Below are positions 1 through 10,458 of a DNA stretch of 64,000 nt, one piece after another. Positions within the stretch are counted from its first letter, which is position 1; each line of letters starts with the position of its first letter. The notes under the pieces are model-generated. The model saw nothing but the letters and a program-made list of their open reading frames with translations, searched no databases and was not told where the DNA came from. The DNA comes from Chitinophagaceae bacterium. Lineage in GTDB: Bacteria; Bacteroidota; Bacteroidia; Chitinophagales; Chitinophagaceae. The stretch is from positions 62,001 to 126,000 of the forward strand of contig JANPZZ010000026.1 in NCBI GenBank assembly GCA_024707305.1, in the 5' to 3' direction. The position numbers were made by a program, and so were the translations under genes.

Positions 1-1
1 T

Positions 2-613
2 TTTACAGCACGCAATCTCAGTTTCTCAAACGATGCAGGATTTACAGCAGGACAGGCAGTGGCATTACGTGTGGAAGGTAATCGCGCAGCATTTTATAAC
101 TGTCGGATGACTGGCAACCAGGATGTGCTCTTTCTCAGCGGCAACGGTGTGAAACACTATTTCCGCGATTGTTATATTGAAGGAACTACCGATTTTATTT
201 TCGGCGGCGCCACGGCGGTTTTTGAAAAATGCCATATCCATAGCCGCAAAAACTCGCATGTTACTGCGGCATCTACTAACAGCATTATTCCATTTGGGTT
301 TGTTTTCTTCGATTGCAAACTCACTGCCGACAGCAATATCAACAAAGTTTCACTAGGCAGGCCGTGGACGCCTACATCCAGCGTAACTTATATACGTTGC
401 TTTATGGATAAACATATTATTCCTGAAGGATGGAACAACTGGCGCAATCCCGCTAATGAGGCAACGGCCCGGTATGCTGAATACAAAAGTACTGGTCCGG
501 GTGCGCAGCCTGATGCAAGAGTGAAATGGGCAAAACAACTGTCGGAGCAGGAACTGGAAAAATATTCATTACAAAATATCCTGGGCAACTGGAGGCCTTA
601 CCTGGAAAAATAA
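2..613 (+). CDS. Pectin methylesterase (CE8), 5' end outside window
   Basis: Family 8 carbohydrate esterase that removes methyl groups from homogalacturonan and so prepares it for the polygalacturonase downstream. The frame is open from base 2, so the N-terminus and signal peptide lie upstream of the window. Visible family motifs, in order: GQAVAL, GNQDVLF (the QDxL catalytic Asp region), YIEGTTDFIFG (second catalytic Asp) and GRPW (conserved Arg/Trp). All catalytic positions of the CE8 right-handed beta-helix appear to be present. The C-terminus ends normally (NWRPYLEK). It is the first visible member of a long same-strand pectin cluster; the next gene starts 78 bases on. No frameshift was seen in this fragment. 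Confidence 0.93.
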   Translation, partial: FTARNLSFSNDAGFTAGQAVALRVEGNRAAFYNCRMTGNQDVLFLSGNGVKHYFRDCYIEGTTDFIFGGATAVFEKCHIHSRKNSHVTAASTNSIIPFGFVFFDCKLTADSNINKVSLGRPWTPTSSVTYIRCFMDKHIIPEGWNNWRNPANEATARYAEYKSTGPGAQPDARVKWAKQLSEQELEKYSLQNILGNWRPYLEK

Positions 614-691
614 CGGGGAGCAGTATGTTGAGCGGATTAAACTTTTAAACGACAAGAAACCAAAAACAATAAACCAAACAAGGATTTACAC

Positions 692-2086
692 ATGGATCGC
701 CGTTCATTTATTCGTTACACTGCAGCCGCAGGCAGCGCGCTGATGATTGAACCGTTTACACCTTTTGCACAAGCAGGTAATAAAAAAATAAAAGTAGCAC
801 TCGTAGGTACGGGTATACGCGGAACAGGGCTTTGGGGTGATGATCTTATTAAAAATTTTGGCGAGGCGGTGGAGTTTGTTGCTTTATGCGACACCAATCC
901 AGGCCGGGTTGCATACGCGAAGAAGTTCATGAAAGTGAGCTGTCCAACATTTACAGATTACGAGAAGTTGCTGAAAGAAACAAAGCCCGACTATGTAATT
1001 GTAACCACCGTAGATGCGGAGCATCACCACCAGATCATTCGTGCATTGGAATCTGGAATAGATGTGATTACAGAAAAACCGATGACTACTGATGAAGATA
1101 AATGCCGTGAAATTCTGGCTGCGGAAGAAAAGTCGGGAAAGAAAGTATGGGTCGCTTTCAATTACAGGCATAGTTTGCATTCCATGCAGGTAAAAGAATT
1201 GTTGCACAAAAACCGAATCGGTGATATTACTTCTGTTGATTTTAACTGGTACCTGAATGTATATCACGGTGCTGATTATTTTCGTCGCTGGCACGCTTAT
1301 ACAAAAAGAAGCGGATCACTATGGGTGCACAAAGCCACGCATCATTTCGATTTGCTAAACTGGTGGCTCAATTCAGAGCCTGTTGAAGTAAGTGCTTATG
1401 GCGAACTGGAGCATTACGGCAAAGCAGGTCCATTCCGCGGCAAAACCTGCCGCAGTTGTGAATACAAAAAGCAGTGTAATTTTTATTGGGATGTTACCGC
1501 GGATGAGCGCATGAAAGATCTGTATGTTGCTAACGAACATCATGACGGTTATCATCGCGATGGCTGTGTGTTTCGTGAGGACGTAGACATTTTTGATAAA
1601 ATGTCGGCGCAAATAAAATACGCCAATGGTGTGATTGTGAATTATTCGCTCACTACCTATTCGCCATATGAAGGCTGGCAAATTGCCTTCAATGGAAAAA
1701 GAGGAAGGCTCGAAACCTGGGAAGATATTCCTTACATGCAAAAAATAAAAGAAGACCAGGCAAAACGACATGCCAATGAAATGGCGCAGACCGATGATGC
1801 TGTTGCAGGGGAAGTGAGGGAGATTATGGTGATGGACAATTTTGCCAAAGATTATGAAATATACACCACACCAAAAATCAGAGGCGGACATGGTGGTGGT
1901 GACATTCGTATGCAGCGTCGACTTTTTGTAGACCGAAACGATAATCCCTACAATGTTCTTGCAGGAACGCGCGAAGGAGCTATGTCGATCCTCATCGGAA
2001 TAGCTGCACGGAAAAGTATCGCGTTAAAAAGACCTGTAAGAATCGAAGAATTAACCGATCTTAAACCCAAAGCAAAAGGATTTTAA
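692..2086 (+). CDS. Gfo/Idh/MocA-family oxidoreductase, Tat-type signal
   Basis: Predicted NAD(P)-dependent sugar oxidoreductase of 464 residues. The N-terminus MDRRSFIRYTAAAG is a twin-arginine signal as found in many exported Bacteroidota Gfo/Idh proteins, so it probably acts in the periplasm with a pre-bound cofactor. Rossmann glycines lie at residues 39-46 (GTGIRGTG), the EKP motif at 128-130, and a KATHHFD segment near 214-220 fits the catalytic Lys/His/Asp region. An unusual cysteine set (Cys253, Cys256, Cys262 in KTCRSCEYKKQC) could bind a metal; that is inference. It lies between a pectin esterase and GH28, so a role in processing a pectin-derived sugar is likely, but the substrate cannot be read from the sequence. 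The next gene starts 2 bases after its stop. Confidence 0.9.
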   Translation: MDRRSFIRYTAAAGSALMIEPFTPFAQAGNKKIKVALVGTGIRGTGLWGDDLIKNFGEAVEFVALCDTNPGRVAYAKKFMKVSCPTFTDYEKLLKETKPDYVIVTTVDAEHHHQIIRALESGIDVITEKPMTTDEDKCREILAAEEKSGKKVWVAFNYRHSLHSMQVKELLHKNRIGDITSVDFNWYLNVYHGADYFRRWHAYTKRSGSLWVHKATHHFDLLNWWLNSEPVEVSAYGELEHYGKAGPFRGKTCRSCEYKKQCNFYWDVTADERMKDLYVANEHHDGYHRDGCVFREDVDIFDKMSAQIKYANGVIVNYSLTTYSPYEGWQIAFNGKRGRLETWEDIPYMQKIKEDQAKRHANEMAQTDDAVAGEVREIMVMDNFAKDYEIYTTPKIRGGHGGGDIRMQRRLFVDRNDNPYNVLAGTREGAMSILIGIAARKSIALKRPVRIEELTDLKPKAKGF

Positions 2087-2088
2087 CT

Positions 2089-2538
2089 ATGTTCAAAAGA
2101 TTACTGATGTTAACCGCCCTGATTACAACGATGGCAATTGTTGCCTGTAACAACGATCAACAACCCGCTGCAGATGCGACCGATGCAGTTGCAAAACAGG
2201 TGGAGGCACTGCGCGCCGCCATGATTGACCCAACAGAAGAGAAGTTGAAAGCACTTTCAAGTAAGAAACTCAGTTATGGACATAGCAGCGGCAAGGTAGA
2301 AGACCAGGCTTCGTTCGTACAAACGCTCACTAGTGGAAAGTCGGATTTCGTAGAAATCAATCTCAGCGAGCAAACGATTACTGTTGAAGGGAACACAGCA
2401 ATTGTGCGACATCTTTTGCAGGCAAAAACAAACGACGGCGGTACGCCCGGCGAAGTAAACATAAAAATTATGCTCGTTTTCGTGCTGGAAAATGGGGAAT
2501 GGAAGCTGTTGGCAAGACAGGCAGTGAAAGCGGTATAG
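2089..2538 (+). CDS. NTF2/DUF4440-like lipoprotein
   Basis: Small lipoprotein of 149 residues. Residues 1-20 form a lipoprotein signal ending in AIVAC, with Cys20 as the lipidation site. The remainder resembles the DUF4440/SnoaL-like NTF2 fold: a helical start (VEALRAAMIDPTEEKLKAL), then alternating strands ending in the typical LVFVLENGEWKLLARQ. Members of this family are often encoded beside periplasmic sugar oxidoreductases and hydrolases in Bacteroidota; whether it binds a sugar or a protein partner is unknown. It begins 2 bases after the Gfo/Idh stop, so the two are almost certainly co-transcribed and translationally coupled. Confidence 0.85.
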   Translation: MFKRLLMLTALITTMAIVACNNDQQPAADATDAVAKQVEALRAAMIDPTEEKLKALSSKKLSYGHSSGKVEDQASFVQTLTSGKSDFVEINLSEQTITVEGNTAIVRHLLQAKTNDGGTPGEVNIKIMLVFVLENGEWKLLARQAVKAV

Positions 2539-2658
2539 CCGGCAACCGTTCCCGGTAACGATTGCGTAAATAAAGCTGATGGAATTCGCTGAAAATGACC
2601 TTATTAAAGGTAAAATTGTAGCGTGAGAACCGAATCTTTCAACGTGATATCTGCCAGT

Positions 2659-4317
2659 ATGAAAAAAAGAGGTCTACTGTATCTGTTTTGTTGCTTGCAA
2701 CTTACTGCTTCAGCGCGTCAAAATATGCCTGTAGTTGTGCCGCCGGTGTTCAAAGCTGATACGATTTCGATTATACAACATGGTGCAAAAGGCGATGGTG
2801 TTTTCTTAAATACCCAATCCATTCAGGCAACCATTGATGCCGTGCATGCGCGTGGTGGTGGTGTGGCGGAAGTGCCCGCAGGTTTATGGCATACCGGTCC
2901 GATTGTATTAAGAAGTGGTGTTAATCTTTATCTCGCAGCAGGATCTACGTTGTTATTCACAAGGGATCTTGATCAGTATCCTTTAGTGGAAGCAAACTGG
3001 GAAGGCCTTCCACAGATGCGAAATCAATCTCCTATTTCAGCTACAGATGCCTTTAATATCGGTATCACCGGAAAGGGGATTGTCGATGGCAATGGTGATG
3101 CATGGCGCATGGTGAAGAAAGATAAACTCACAGCGAGCCAGTGGAAGAAACTGGTAAGCTCTGGTGGCGTTTTAAGTAAAGATGAAAAAACATGGTATCC
3201 ATCGGAGCAGTCTTTGAAAGGAAGTGGGCTCACTAATCCAGGTCAGATATCTCCAGAGAAAGACATGGCTTTTTTTGAATCGGTAAAAGATTTTCTTCGT
3301 CCAAATCTTTTATTGCTTACCCAATGCAAATACATTTTACTCGAGGGTGTCACGTTTCAGAATTCACCTGCATGGTGTCTGCATCCATTGATGAGCGAGC
3401 ATCTCACCGTTCGAAATATCTCGGTAAAAAATCCCTGGTATGCGCAAAATGGGGATGGTATTGATGTGGAAAGTTGCCGTTATGTATTAATAGAAAATTC
3501 TGTTTTTGATGTAGGCGACGATGCGCTTTGCATGAAAAGCGGCCGCGATGCTGAAGGTCGGAAACGTGCAATGCCCACGCAGGATGTAATCATTCGCAAC
3601 TGTACCGTTTACTCATCGCATGGAGGATTTGTGATCGGGAGCGAAATGAGTGGCGGTGTAAAGAATGTACATGTAAGCAATTGCACATTCATTGGTGCAG
3701 ATATCGGGCTTCGTTTTAAAACTACAAGGGGAAGGGGCGGTGTTGTAGAAAACATCTACATCCGCGATATCTATATGAAAGATATTCCCGGAGAAGCAAT
3801 CCTTTTTGATATGTATTACGCCGCACGCGATCCGGTGCCCATGGCGGGAGAGAAACGAGAGTTGCCTAAAGTAGAACTGAAGCCGGTAGATGAAACTACA
3901 CCTGTATTCCGCAACTTCACCATCACTAACGTCTATTGCAACGGAGCTGAAAAAGCAGTGTTCATTCGTGGTGTTCCCGAAATGGCGGTAAGTAATATCG
4001 AATTCAATAACCTGGTTATTACTTCGAAAAAAGGCCTTGACATACAGGAAGCTGATAATATCCGGTTCAATAATGTTCAGCTTAATACTTCTGAGTCGGA
4101 TCCTTTGATTGAAATCATTCAAAGCAAAAACATTCAGTTAAACGGCATCCAATTCAAAAAAGATATTCCATTGCTCACCCGTGTAAACGGTGAAAGAAGT
4201 GGAAATATCCAGATTACCAATACGAAGACAGCTGACGCCGCAAAAGATGTACAGTTTGAATTAGGAGCAAATGCGGATGCGCTGAAAATTATATCATCGC
4301 CGAAGGCAAAAAAATAA
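2659..4317 (+). CDS. Polygalacturonase, glycoside hydrolase family 28
   Basis: Hydrolyses alpha-1,4-galacturonan after demethylation. I place the start at MKKRGLLYLFCCLQL, which gives a normal signal peptide ending near SARQ; an in-frame start 12 codons upstream (2623) is also open. About 552 residues, long for GH28 but usual for Bacteroidota members. The beta-helix motifs are present: NGDGIDV (near nt 3448-3470), GDDALCMKSG (catalytic Asp pair, near nt 3511), SSHGGFVIGSE (catalytic His) and RFKT (substrate-binding Arg/Lys). It stands in the pectin cluster just before GH105, so its products probably feed both the saturated and unsaturated uronate branches. The reading frame is intact. Confidence 0.93.
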   Translation: MKKRGLLYLFCCLQLTASARQNMPVVVPPVFKADTISIIQHGAKGDGVFLNTQSIQATIDAVHARGGGVAEVPAGLWHTGPIVLRSGVNLYLAAGSTLLFTRDLDQYPLVEANWEGLPQMRNQSPISATDAFNIGITGKGIVDGNGDAWRMVKKDKLTASQWKKLVSSGGVLSKDEKTWYPSEQSLKGSGLTNPGQISPEKDMAFFESVKDFLRPNLLLLTQCKYILLEGVTFQNSPAWCLHPLMSEHLTVRNISVKNPWYAQNGDGIDVESCRYVLIENSVFDVGDDALCMKSGRDAEGRKRAMPTQDVIIRNCTVYSSHGGFVIGSEMSGGVKNVHVSNCTFIGADIGLRFKTTRGRGGVVENIYIRDIYMKDIPGEAILFDMYYAARDPVPMAGEKRELPKVELKPVDETTPVFRNFTITNVYCNGAEKAVFIRGVPEMAVSNIEFNNLVITSKKGLDIQEADNIRFNNVQLNTSESDPLIEIIQSKNIQLNGIQFKKDIPLLTRVNGERSGNIQITNTKTADAAKDVQFELGANADALKIISSPKAKK

Positions 4318-4326
4318 CTGACAGAC

Positions 4327-6233
4327 ATGATGAGAATTACTTTAGTATGCTGTCTCTTTTTAATGGTGCAAGCTGTGTCGGCGCAAGTGCCGGTATCGCA
4401 ACAACTCGCACAAACAGCTATTCATAACTGGCCTGATTCATTCCTGATTGGAAATGATAAAGCCGCGAAGTGGCGCTACGACCAGGGAGTGATCCTGAAA
4501 GGAGTGGAATCGGTATGGAAACAAACCGGCGTGGGAAAATGGTATGAATATATCCAGAAGAGCATGGACTTTTTTGTAGAAAAAGATGGATCCATCAAAG
4601 GGTATAAACCTGCTGAATTCAATATTGATCATATCAATAATGGCAAATTGCTGTTGTTGATTTACCAGGTTACAGAGAAAGAAAAAATATAAAAAAGCGG
4701 CCGACCTGTTGCGGGCGCAATTAAAAACGCACCCACGTACAAAAAGAAGGTGGATTCTGGCACAAACAAATTTATCCTTCACAAATGTGGCTGGATGGCC
4801 TCTATATGGCGCAGCCGTTCTACGCACAGTATGCGCAACTTTTTCATGACGATACTGCGTTCAATGACATTGCCCGCCAGTTTATTTTTGATGGAAAAAA
4901 ATGCACGCGATCTGCAAACCGGCTATCTCTATCATGGCTATGATGAAAGTCGCGAGCAACAATGGGCTGATAAAACCACCGGTCGCTCGCCACATGTGTG
5001 GGGCCGCGCGATTGGTTGGTATGGCATGGCGCTGGTAGATGTGCTGGATTATTTTCCTGCTGAGCATCCGCAACGCGCTGAGCTAATCAACATACTGAAT
5101 CGATTTGCAGAAATGGCCGTAAAACTCCAGGATAAAAAATCTGGTGTTTGGTACGACATTCCCAATCTTCCGCAACAAAAAGGAAATTATAAAGAGGCTT
5201 CTGCTTCCTGCATGCTCGTGTACACGCTTGCAAAAGCATCACGATTAGGTTATATCGATGCAGGTTATAAAAAAGCGGCAAAAACGGGTTTCAAGGGAAT
5301 TCAAAAAGAGTTTTTAAAACTGGAAAATGGACAACTTAACCTGCATGGCACGGTAAGTGTTTCAGGCCTTGGCGGCAAACCTTATCGTGATGGCAGTTTT
5401 GAATATTACATGAGTGAGCCTGTAATTGTTAATGATCCAAAGGGCCTGGGTGCTGCAATTCTTTGCGCCGCTGAAGTTGAAAAACTTGATATCCCTCAAA
5501 CAGGCATAGGAAAACGTGTGGTTTTGGATCGCTATTATAACAGCGAAAAAGAAAAAGATATTACAGGCCGCGAATACCTCTGGCATTATGTATGGGGCGG
5601 CTGGTCGCATCCCGGATTTGGATTGGTGCAGCAGTCTTTTGAACGCCTCGGTGCTACTGTTGATAATCTCGATGTTGAACCAACCGCAGCTAACCTTGCA
5701 AATGCAAGTGTTTACATCATTGTAGATCCCGATCATGTAAAAGACAATCCCAGGCCTAATTACATGACTCCAGAAAATGCAGATGTAATTGCTGACTGGG
5801 TAAAAGAGGTGGCGTATTGTGGTTGCTGGCAAACGACAGCGCAAACTGTGAACTGACCAACTTCAACCTGCTTGCCGGAAAATTTGGAATCCAGTTTACA
5901 CAGAAGAGCCGCAATATGGTGCAGGATGACATATTCGAGCAGGGAGCCATTTATATTTCTGGCAAGAAAAATCCTGTATTCAAAACGCGTAAAGTTTTTC
6001 TGAAGGAGATAAGTGCATTGTCGGTAACAGCACCCGCAAAACCTGTGGTAACTGAAGGCGGAGATGTAATTATCGCCATCGCGAAATATGGCAAAGGTGC
6101 TGTGCTGGCTGTAGGTGATCCCTGGTTGTACAACGAATATGTGGATGGCCGCAGGCTGCCTGCCGACTTCGATAACCTCGGAGCCGCTGAAGACATTGCT
6201 GAATGGTTGCTTAAAAATGCGAAGAAGAAATAA
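4327..6233 (+). CDS. GH105 unsaturated galacturonyl/rhamnogalacturonyl hydrolase with C-terminal GATase-like domain (frameshifted)
   Basis: Removes the terminal unsaturated galacturonate from oligosaccharides left by pectate or rhamnogalacturonan lyases. The coding sequence is in pieces: signal peptide and N-terminus at 4327-4680; then shifts near 4685 (A run), 4742 (AAAAAG), 4890 (A7) and 5805 (AAAAG). Read across frames it gives the (alpha/alpha)6-barrel motifs MWLDGLYMAQPF (catalytic Asp of the YteR type) and GRAIGWYGMALVDVLDY. After residue ~430 comes a region with RLGATVDNLD, DADVIADWVKRGGV and GKGAVLAVGDPWLYNE, resembling the DUF4350/GATase-like domain fused to some Bacteroidota GH105 enzymes. 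All breaks lie in homopolymers and the conserved residues on both sides are kept, so I read this as one intact gene with sequencing errors. Confidence 0.85.
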
Positions 6234-7231
6234 TGCGGCATTTGCTCACGATAGCATTGTTGTTTTATACCGGCTCTTTGATTGCGCAGCAACGCGTGGT
6301 AGTGGCTGCTGACGGTTCGGGTGATTTTCGTACGGTGCAGGGTGCTATTAACAGCCTGCCTGATGAATCGGCAATAGTAAGAACCATTTTTATTAAAAAC
6401 GGAACTTACAAAGAGAAGGTCTATATCGAGAAATCGAATATCCGTCTCGAAGGAGAAAACAGAAGCGGAACGATTATTACAGCTGCAATCGCACGAGACG
6501 CGTGGCGCTGTAACCACCAGGACGATTGGGGCGTAGCGGTTTTAAATGTAGGTGCAAATGATATTGAACTGCGAAATCTTACGATTACAAACAGTTTTGG
6601 ATTTGATTATTCAGATACGCTTTCCATTCCCTGTGCAAATGATACAACGAATGGAGGCAGGAAACTGATAAGAAAGGATGGTCATCAAATGGCAGTGCGT
6701 ACGCTGAACGCAACGAGATTGAAAGCTATTAACTGTCATTTTCGCTCATTTGGAGGCGATACCATGAGTCCCTGGGAAGTGCTGAATGGAATGTGGTATT
6801 TCCGCGATTGCATTATGGAGGGAGGAGTGGATTTGTATTGTCCGCGTGGTTGGGCCTGGGCCGAAAACTGTGAGTTTATCGCACATAGCGGCACCGCAGC
6901 AGTATGGCACGATGGATCGGCTAATGAAGATTCAAAATCGGTAATGTTGAATTGCCGGTTCAAAGGATTTGATGGCTTTCGCCTTGCACGTTATCACCGC
7001 GATGCACAGATGTATTTTGTCAACTGTGAATTTGATGACAACATGCGCGATGAGCCTGTAAAAAAGAGTGGATAATCCTGCTGCTTTTCGTTGGGGGCAT
7101 CGCGTTTATTTCGCGGATTGCCGTCGCAAAGGCGGAAAAGATTTTGCCTGGTACGCAAACAATTTGCCCGGGGGCTAAATAAAAAAGACATTACCATTAA
7201 CTGGGTTTTCGGAAGTCGCTGGAAACCATAA
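6233..7231 (+). CDS. Pectinesterase-family beta-helix protein, divergent active site (frameshifted at 3' end)
   Basis: Secreted CE8-like protein with signal peptide MRHLLTIALLFYTGSLIAQ and the usual start VVVAADGSGDFRTVQGAI. The central motifs differ from true pectin methylesterases: the QDxL region reads GGDTMSPW and the usual DFIFG block is replaced by GGVDLYCPRGWAWAEN, keeping the Asp but with a Cys-Pro-Arg-Gly sequence. It is therefore a separate subfamily whose esterase activity is not certain. The frame closes early at 7075; shifting at the A6 run near 7063 continues the protein (RVDNPAAFRWGHRVYFADC), and another shift in the G5 run near 7172 reaches the stop at 7231. It starts one base inside the GH105 stop codon, indicating tight coupling. 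Confidence 0.85.
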
Positions 7232-7243
7232 AAACTGAGTGTT

Positions 7244-8774
7244 TTGGAACTGAAATTAAACAACGCTTCATTGGCAGCAATTCCTGCAAAGGGAAATCTT
7301 CATTTTCCACCAAAGGGGTATAAGGATTTACCCGAACGTGTATTACAATTTGGCACCGGAGTGTTACTCCGCGGGCTTCCGGATTATTTTATTGATGTTG
7401 CCAACAGGAATGGCGTGTTTAATGGCCGTGTGGTTGTGGTGAAATCTACTGCATCAGGTGGCACAGATGAATTTGCATCGCAGGATTGTTTATATACAAT
7501 TGCAGAAAGAGGTATTGTAAACAACAACAGGATTGAACAATACTGGGTGAACAGTGCAATCAGCCGCGTGCTTACAGCCAGCAGCCAGTGGGATGCTATT
7601 CTGCAATGCGCAGAAAGCAGGGACATGCAGATTATTATCAGCAATACAACTGAAGTTGGTATTGTTTTGCAGAAAGAGAATGTACGGGATGGAGTACCCC
7701 AATCCTATCCGGGAAAATTGCTTTCTTTCCTTTTCAAACGCTTTGTTCATTTTAAAGGTGCTCCCGAAGCAGGTATGGTGATTGTGCCAACGGAATTGCT
7801 AACGGATAATGGCAGCAGGCTGAAATCAATTGTACTTGAACTTGCAAATTATAATGAGCTGGATAGTGAGTTCACCAACTGGCTGCAACAGCATAATCAT
7901 TTCTGCAATTCACTGGTCGATCGCATTGTTCCTGGCAAACCACCGGCAGCCGAGTTTCAGCAATTGTGTGCACAACTGGGTTATGAAGATCAACTGATGA
8001 TCAGCGCAGAACCTTTTAACCTGTGGGCAATTGAAGCAACATCACCACGCGTGAAAGAAGTACTTTCTTTCGAATCGGTAAACGAAGGAATGATTATCGC
8101 CGACCGCATTGAAAAATTCAGGGAGCTGAAACTGCGCTTGCTGAATGGTACACATACATTCAGTTGTGGACTGGCACATTTAGCCGGGTTTGAAACTGTG
8201 AAAGAAGCACTCGCCGACGAACAGTTTTCTGCTTTCATTCGCCGACTCATGATGGTGGAGATTGCTGACGGGGTACCGCAGGATCTGGTTTCTTATAACG
8301 AATCCTGTGTATATGCAAACACGGTGCTGGATCGTTTTCGTAATCCGTTCCTCGAACATAAATGGATCAGTATTTCGATGAACTTTACATCGAAGATGGG
8401 TATGCGAAATATACCACTCTTGCAGCGTTATTATAAAAAAGCACGGTGAGGCACCTGCATGTATGGCACTTGGGTTCGCGGCCTTCATTCTGTTTATGAA
8501 ATGCGAAGAAAAACTTCCCGGGCAGTTCGTTGGCAAACGAAAAGGAGTGGAATATATCATCAACGACGAGAGCGCACCGTTCTTTGCCCGTTACTGGCAA
8601 ACAAATGATGCTGCTTCCGTAGTAAATAATGTTTGTAAAAACGAAGCATTCTGGGGAATGGACCTTACCCAATTTGCCGGATGGGAAAAATTAGTGGCCC
8701 GCCAGCTGGAGTTGTTGCAACAGGAAGGTGCAGTGGCTATCTTGCGTGCTGAACACGTAATACAAACGAATTAA
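7244..8774 (+). CDS. uxaB: Tagaturonate reductase (altronate oxidoreductase), frameshifted near 3' end
   Basis: NADH-dependent reduction of D-tagaturonate to D-altronate, second step of the galacturonate branch. Begins at a TTG codon (LELKLNNASLAAIP); no ATG is nearby. The mannitol-dehydrogenase-like Rossmann start VLQFGTGVLLRGLPDYFID and the C-terminal domain with KLRLLNGTHTFSCGLAHLAG (catalytic Lys/Asn/His region) are clear. The frame breaks at 8449 after YYKK; dropping one A from the A6 run near 8440 restores HGEAPACMALGF and runs on to the stop at 8774, giving about 509 residues, a normal length. uxaA follows after 3 bases. Confidence 0.92.
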
Positions 8775-8777
8775 CGC

Positions 8778-10423
8778 ATGGGAAACCTGGTATTAAAAAT
8801 TCATAAAGATGATAATGTGCTGGTGGCATTGCAATCGCTGCCAGCAGGTGCTACTATTTCACACGACGGAAAGGAATATACACTTGTGGAAGTGATTCCG
8901 GCTAAACATAAATTCTTCATGCGTGATATGCAGAAGGGAGAGCACATCACTATGTATGGTGTAACGGTGGGTAAACTGCAGACACCTGTTCGCGCAGGTG
9001 AACGTATGACCACCGATAATACCAAACACCAGGCTGACCCCTTTGTCTATCGGCCATCGAACTATCAATGGCAGGCGCCCGATGTTTCAAAATTTAAAGA
9101 TCGCAAATTCATGGGTTACCACCGCCCTGATGGTCGCGTGGGTACTGCTAACTACTGGCTTTTTATGCCAACTGTTTTTTGCGAAAACCGAAACCTCGAT
9201 GTAATTCGCGAGGCACTGCACAATGAGTTGGGGTATGCTGTTACTGATAAGTATAAAAAAGAAAACACGTGCTTTATTAAAAGCATACCAACAGGGAAAA
9301 GATATCAGCGAAACAACGATTGAACTGGAGGAAGAGAATACACCATCGCAACGTGTATTTCCCAATGTAGAAGGAATAAAATTTTTAAACCACCAGGGTG
9401 GTTGCGGCGGTACACGCCAGGATGCTACCATGCTGGGTAAACTACTTGCTGCATACGCAGACCATCCGAATGTGGCCGGAGTAACAATATTGAGTTTAGG
9501 TTGCCAGAATTTGCAAACCAGCGAATTGCTTGAATCATTGAAAGAACGCAATCCAAACTTCAGCAAACCGCTGCTGGTTTTTGAACAACAACAATCGCAA
9601 AGTGAAGAAGAGCTGGTAACAGAAGCTATTCGACAGACATTTTTGGGTTTGGTTGAAATCAATAAACTAAAACGCGCGCCGGCATCACTCGATCAGTTGG
9701 TGCTGGGTGTGAAGTGTGGCGGGAGTGATGGCTTTAGTGGAATAAGCGCGAACCCTGCCGTGGGTTATTGCAGCGATTTACTTGTAGGATTGGGCGGTAA
9801 AGTACTGCTTGCTGAATTTCCTGAACTCTGCGGTGCGGAACAGGAGCTCATCGACAGGACAAAAGAAGAAGCTGCCGCGAAAAAGTTTATTCACCTGATG
9901 ACATCCTACAACGATCGCGCCATGCAGGTGGGATCAGGTTTTCATATGAATCCATCGCCTGGTAATATTCGCGATGGATTGATAACCGATGCGATTAAAA
10001 GTGTTGGGGCCTGCCGTAAAGGGGGTACATCACCGGTTGTAGATGTGTTGGATTATACAGAGCCCGCTACCAAACCTGGCTTAAGCCTTGTGTGCACACC
10101 GGGGAATGATGTGGAAGCAACAACAGGTAAAGCTGCTAGCGGCGCCACATTGATTCTGTTTACCACGGGATTGGGTACGCCAACTGGCAACCCTGTTTGT
10201 CCAACAATCAAAGTGGCAACCAATACAGAGTTGGCAAATCGTATGGCGGATATTATTGACATTAATACAGGACCCATCATTGATGGCCTGAAAGACGATA
10301 GAAGAAATGGGAGAAGAAATGCTGGATTATTGTATCCGCGCCGCCAGTGGCGAGGTAATACCCAAAGCGGTGCAATTAAACCAGGATGATTTCATTCCAT
10401 GGAAAAGAGGTGTTTCCCTTTAA
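8778..10423 (+). CDS. uxaA: Altronate dehydratase (frameshifted)
   Basis: Dehydrates D-altronate to 2-keto-3-deoxygluconate (KDG). The N-terminal SAF-type domain (residues ~1-95: KIHKDDNVLVAL, GATISHDGKEYTLVEVIPAKHKF) is followed by the larger UxaA catalytic domain with GYHRPDGRVGTANYW, HQGGCGGTRQDA, LGCQNLQ and LGVKCGGSDGFSGISANPA, including the conserved cysteines. A one-base shift in the A6 run near 9255 joins DKYKK to KTRALLKAYQQGKD, and a second near 10290 joins PIIDGL to TIEEMGEEMLDYCIRAASGE, ending at 10423. The gene therefore overlaps the open frame that begins at 10399, which is not a real start for uxaC. About 548 residues after correction. Confidence 0.92.
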
Positions 10424-10458
10424 TGGATTTGCACCAATTAATTTTTCAAACCGAGTGT

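Noticed and set aside
884..1294. Antisense open frames within real genes (also 1373-1891, 3613-4122, 9087-9662, 32108-32860 and others)
   Set aside because: Shadow frames on the opposite strand of clear coding regions, without domains or start signals.
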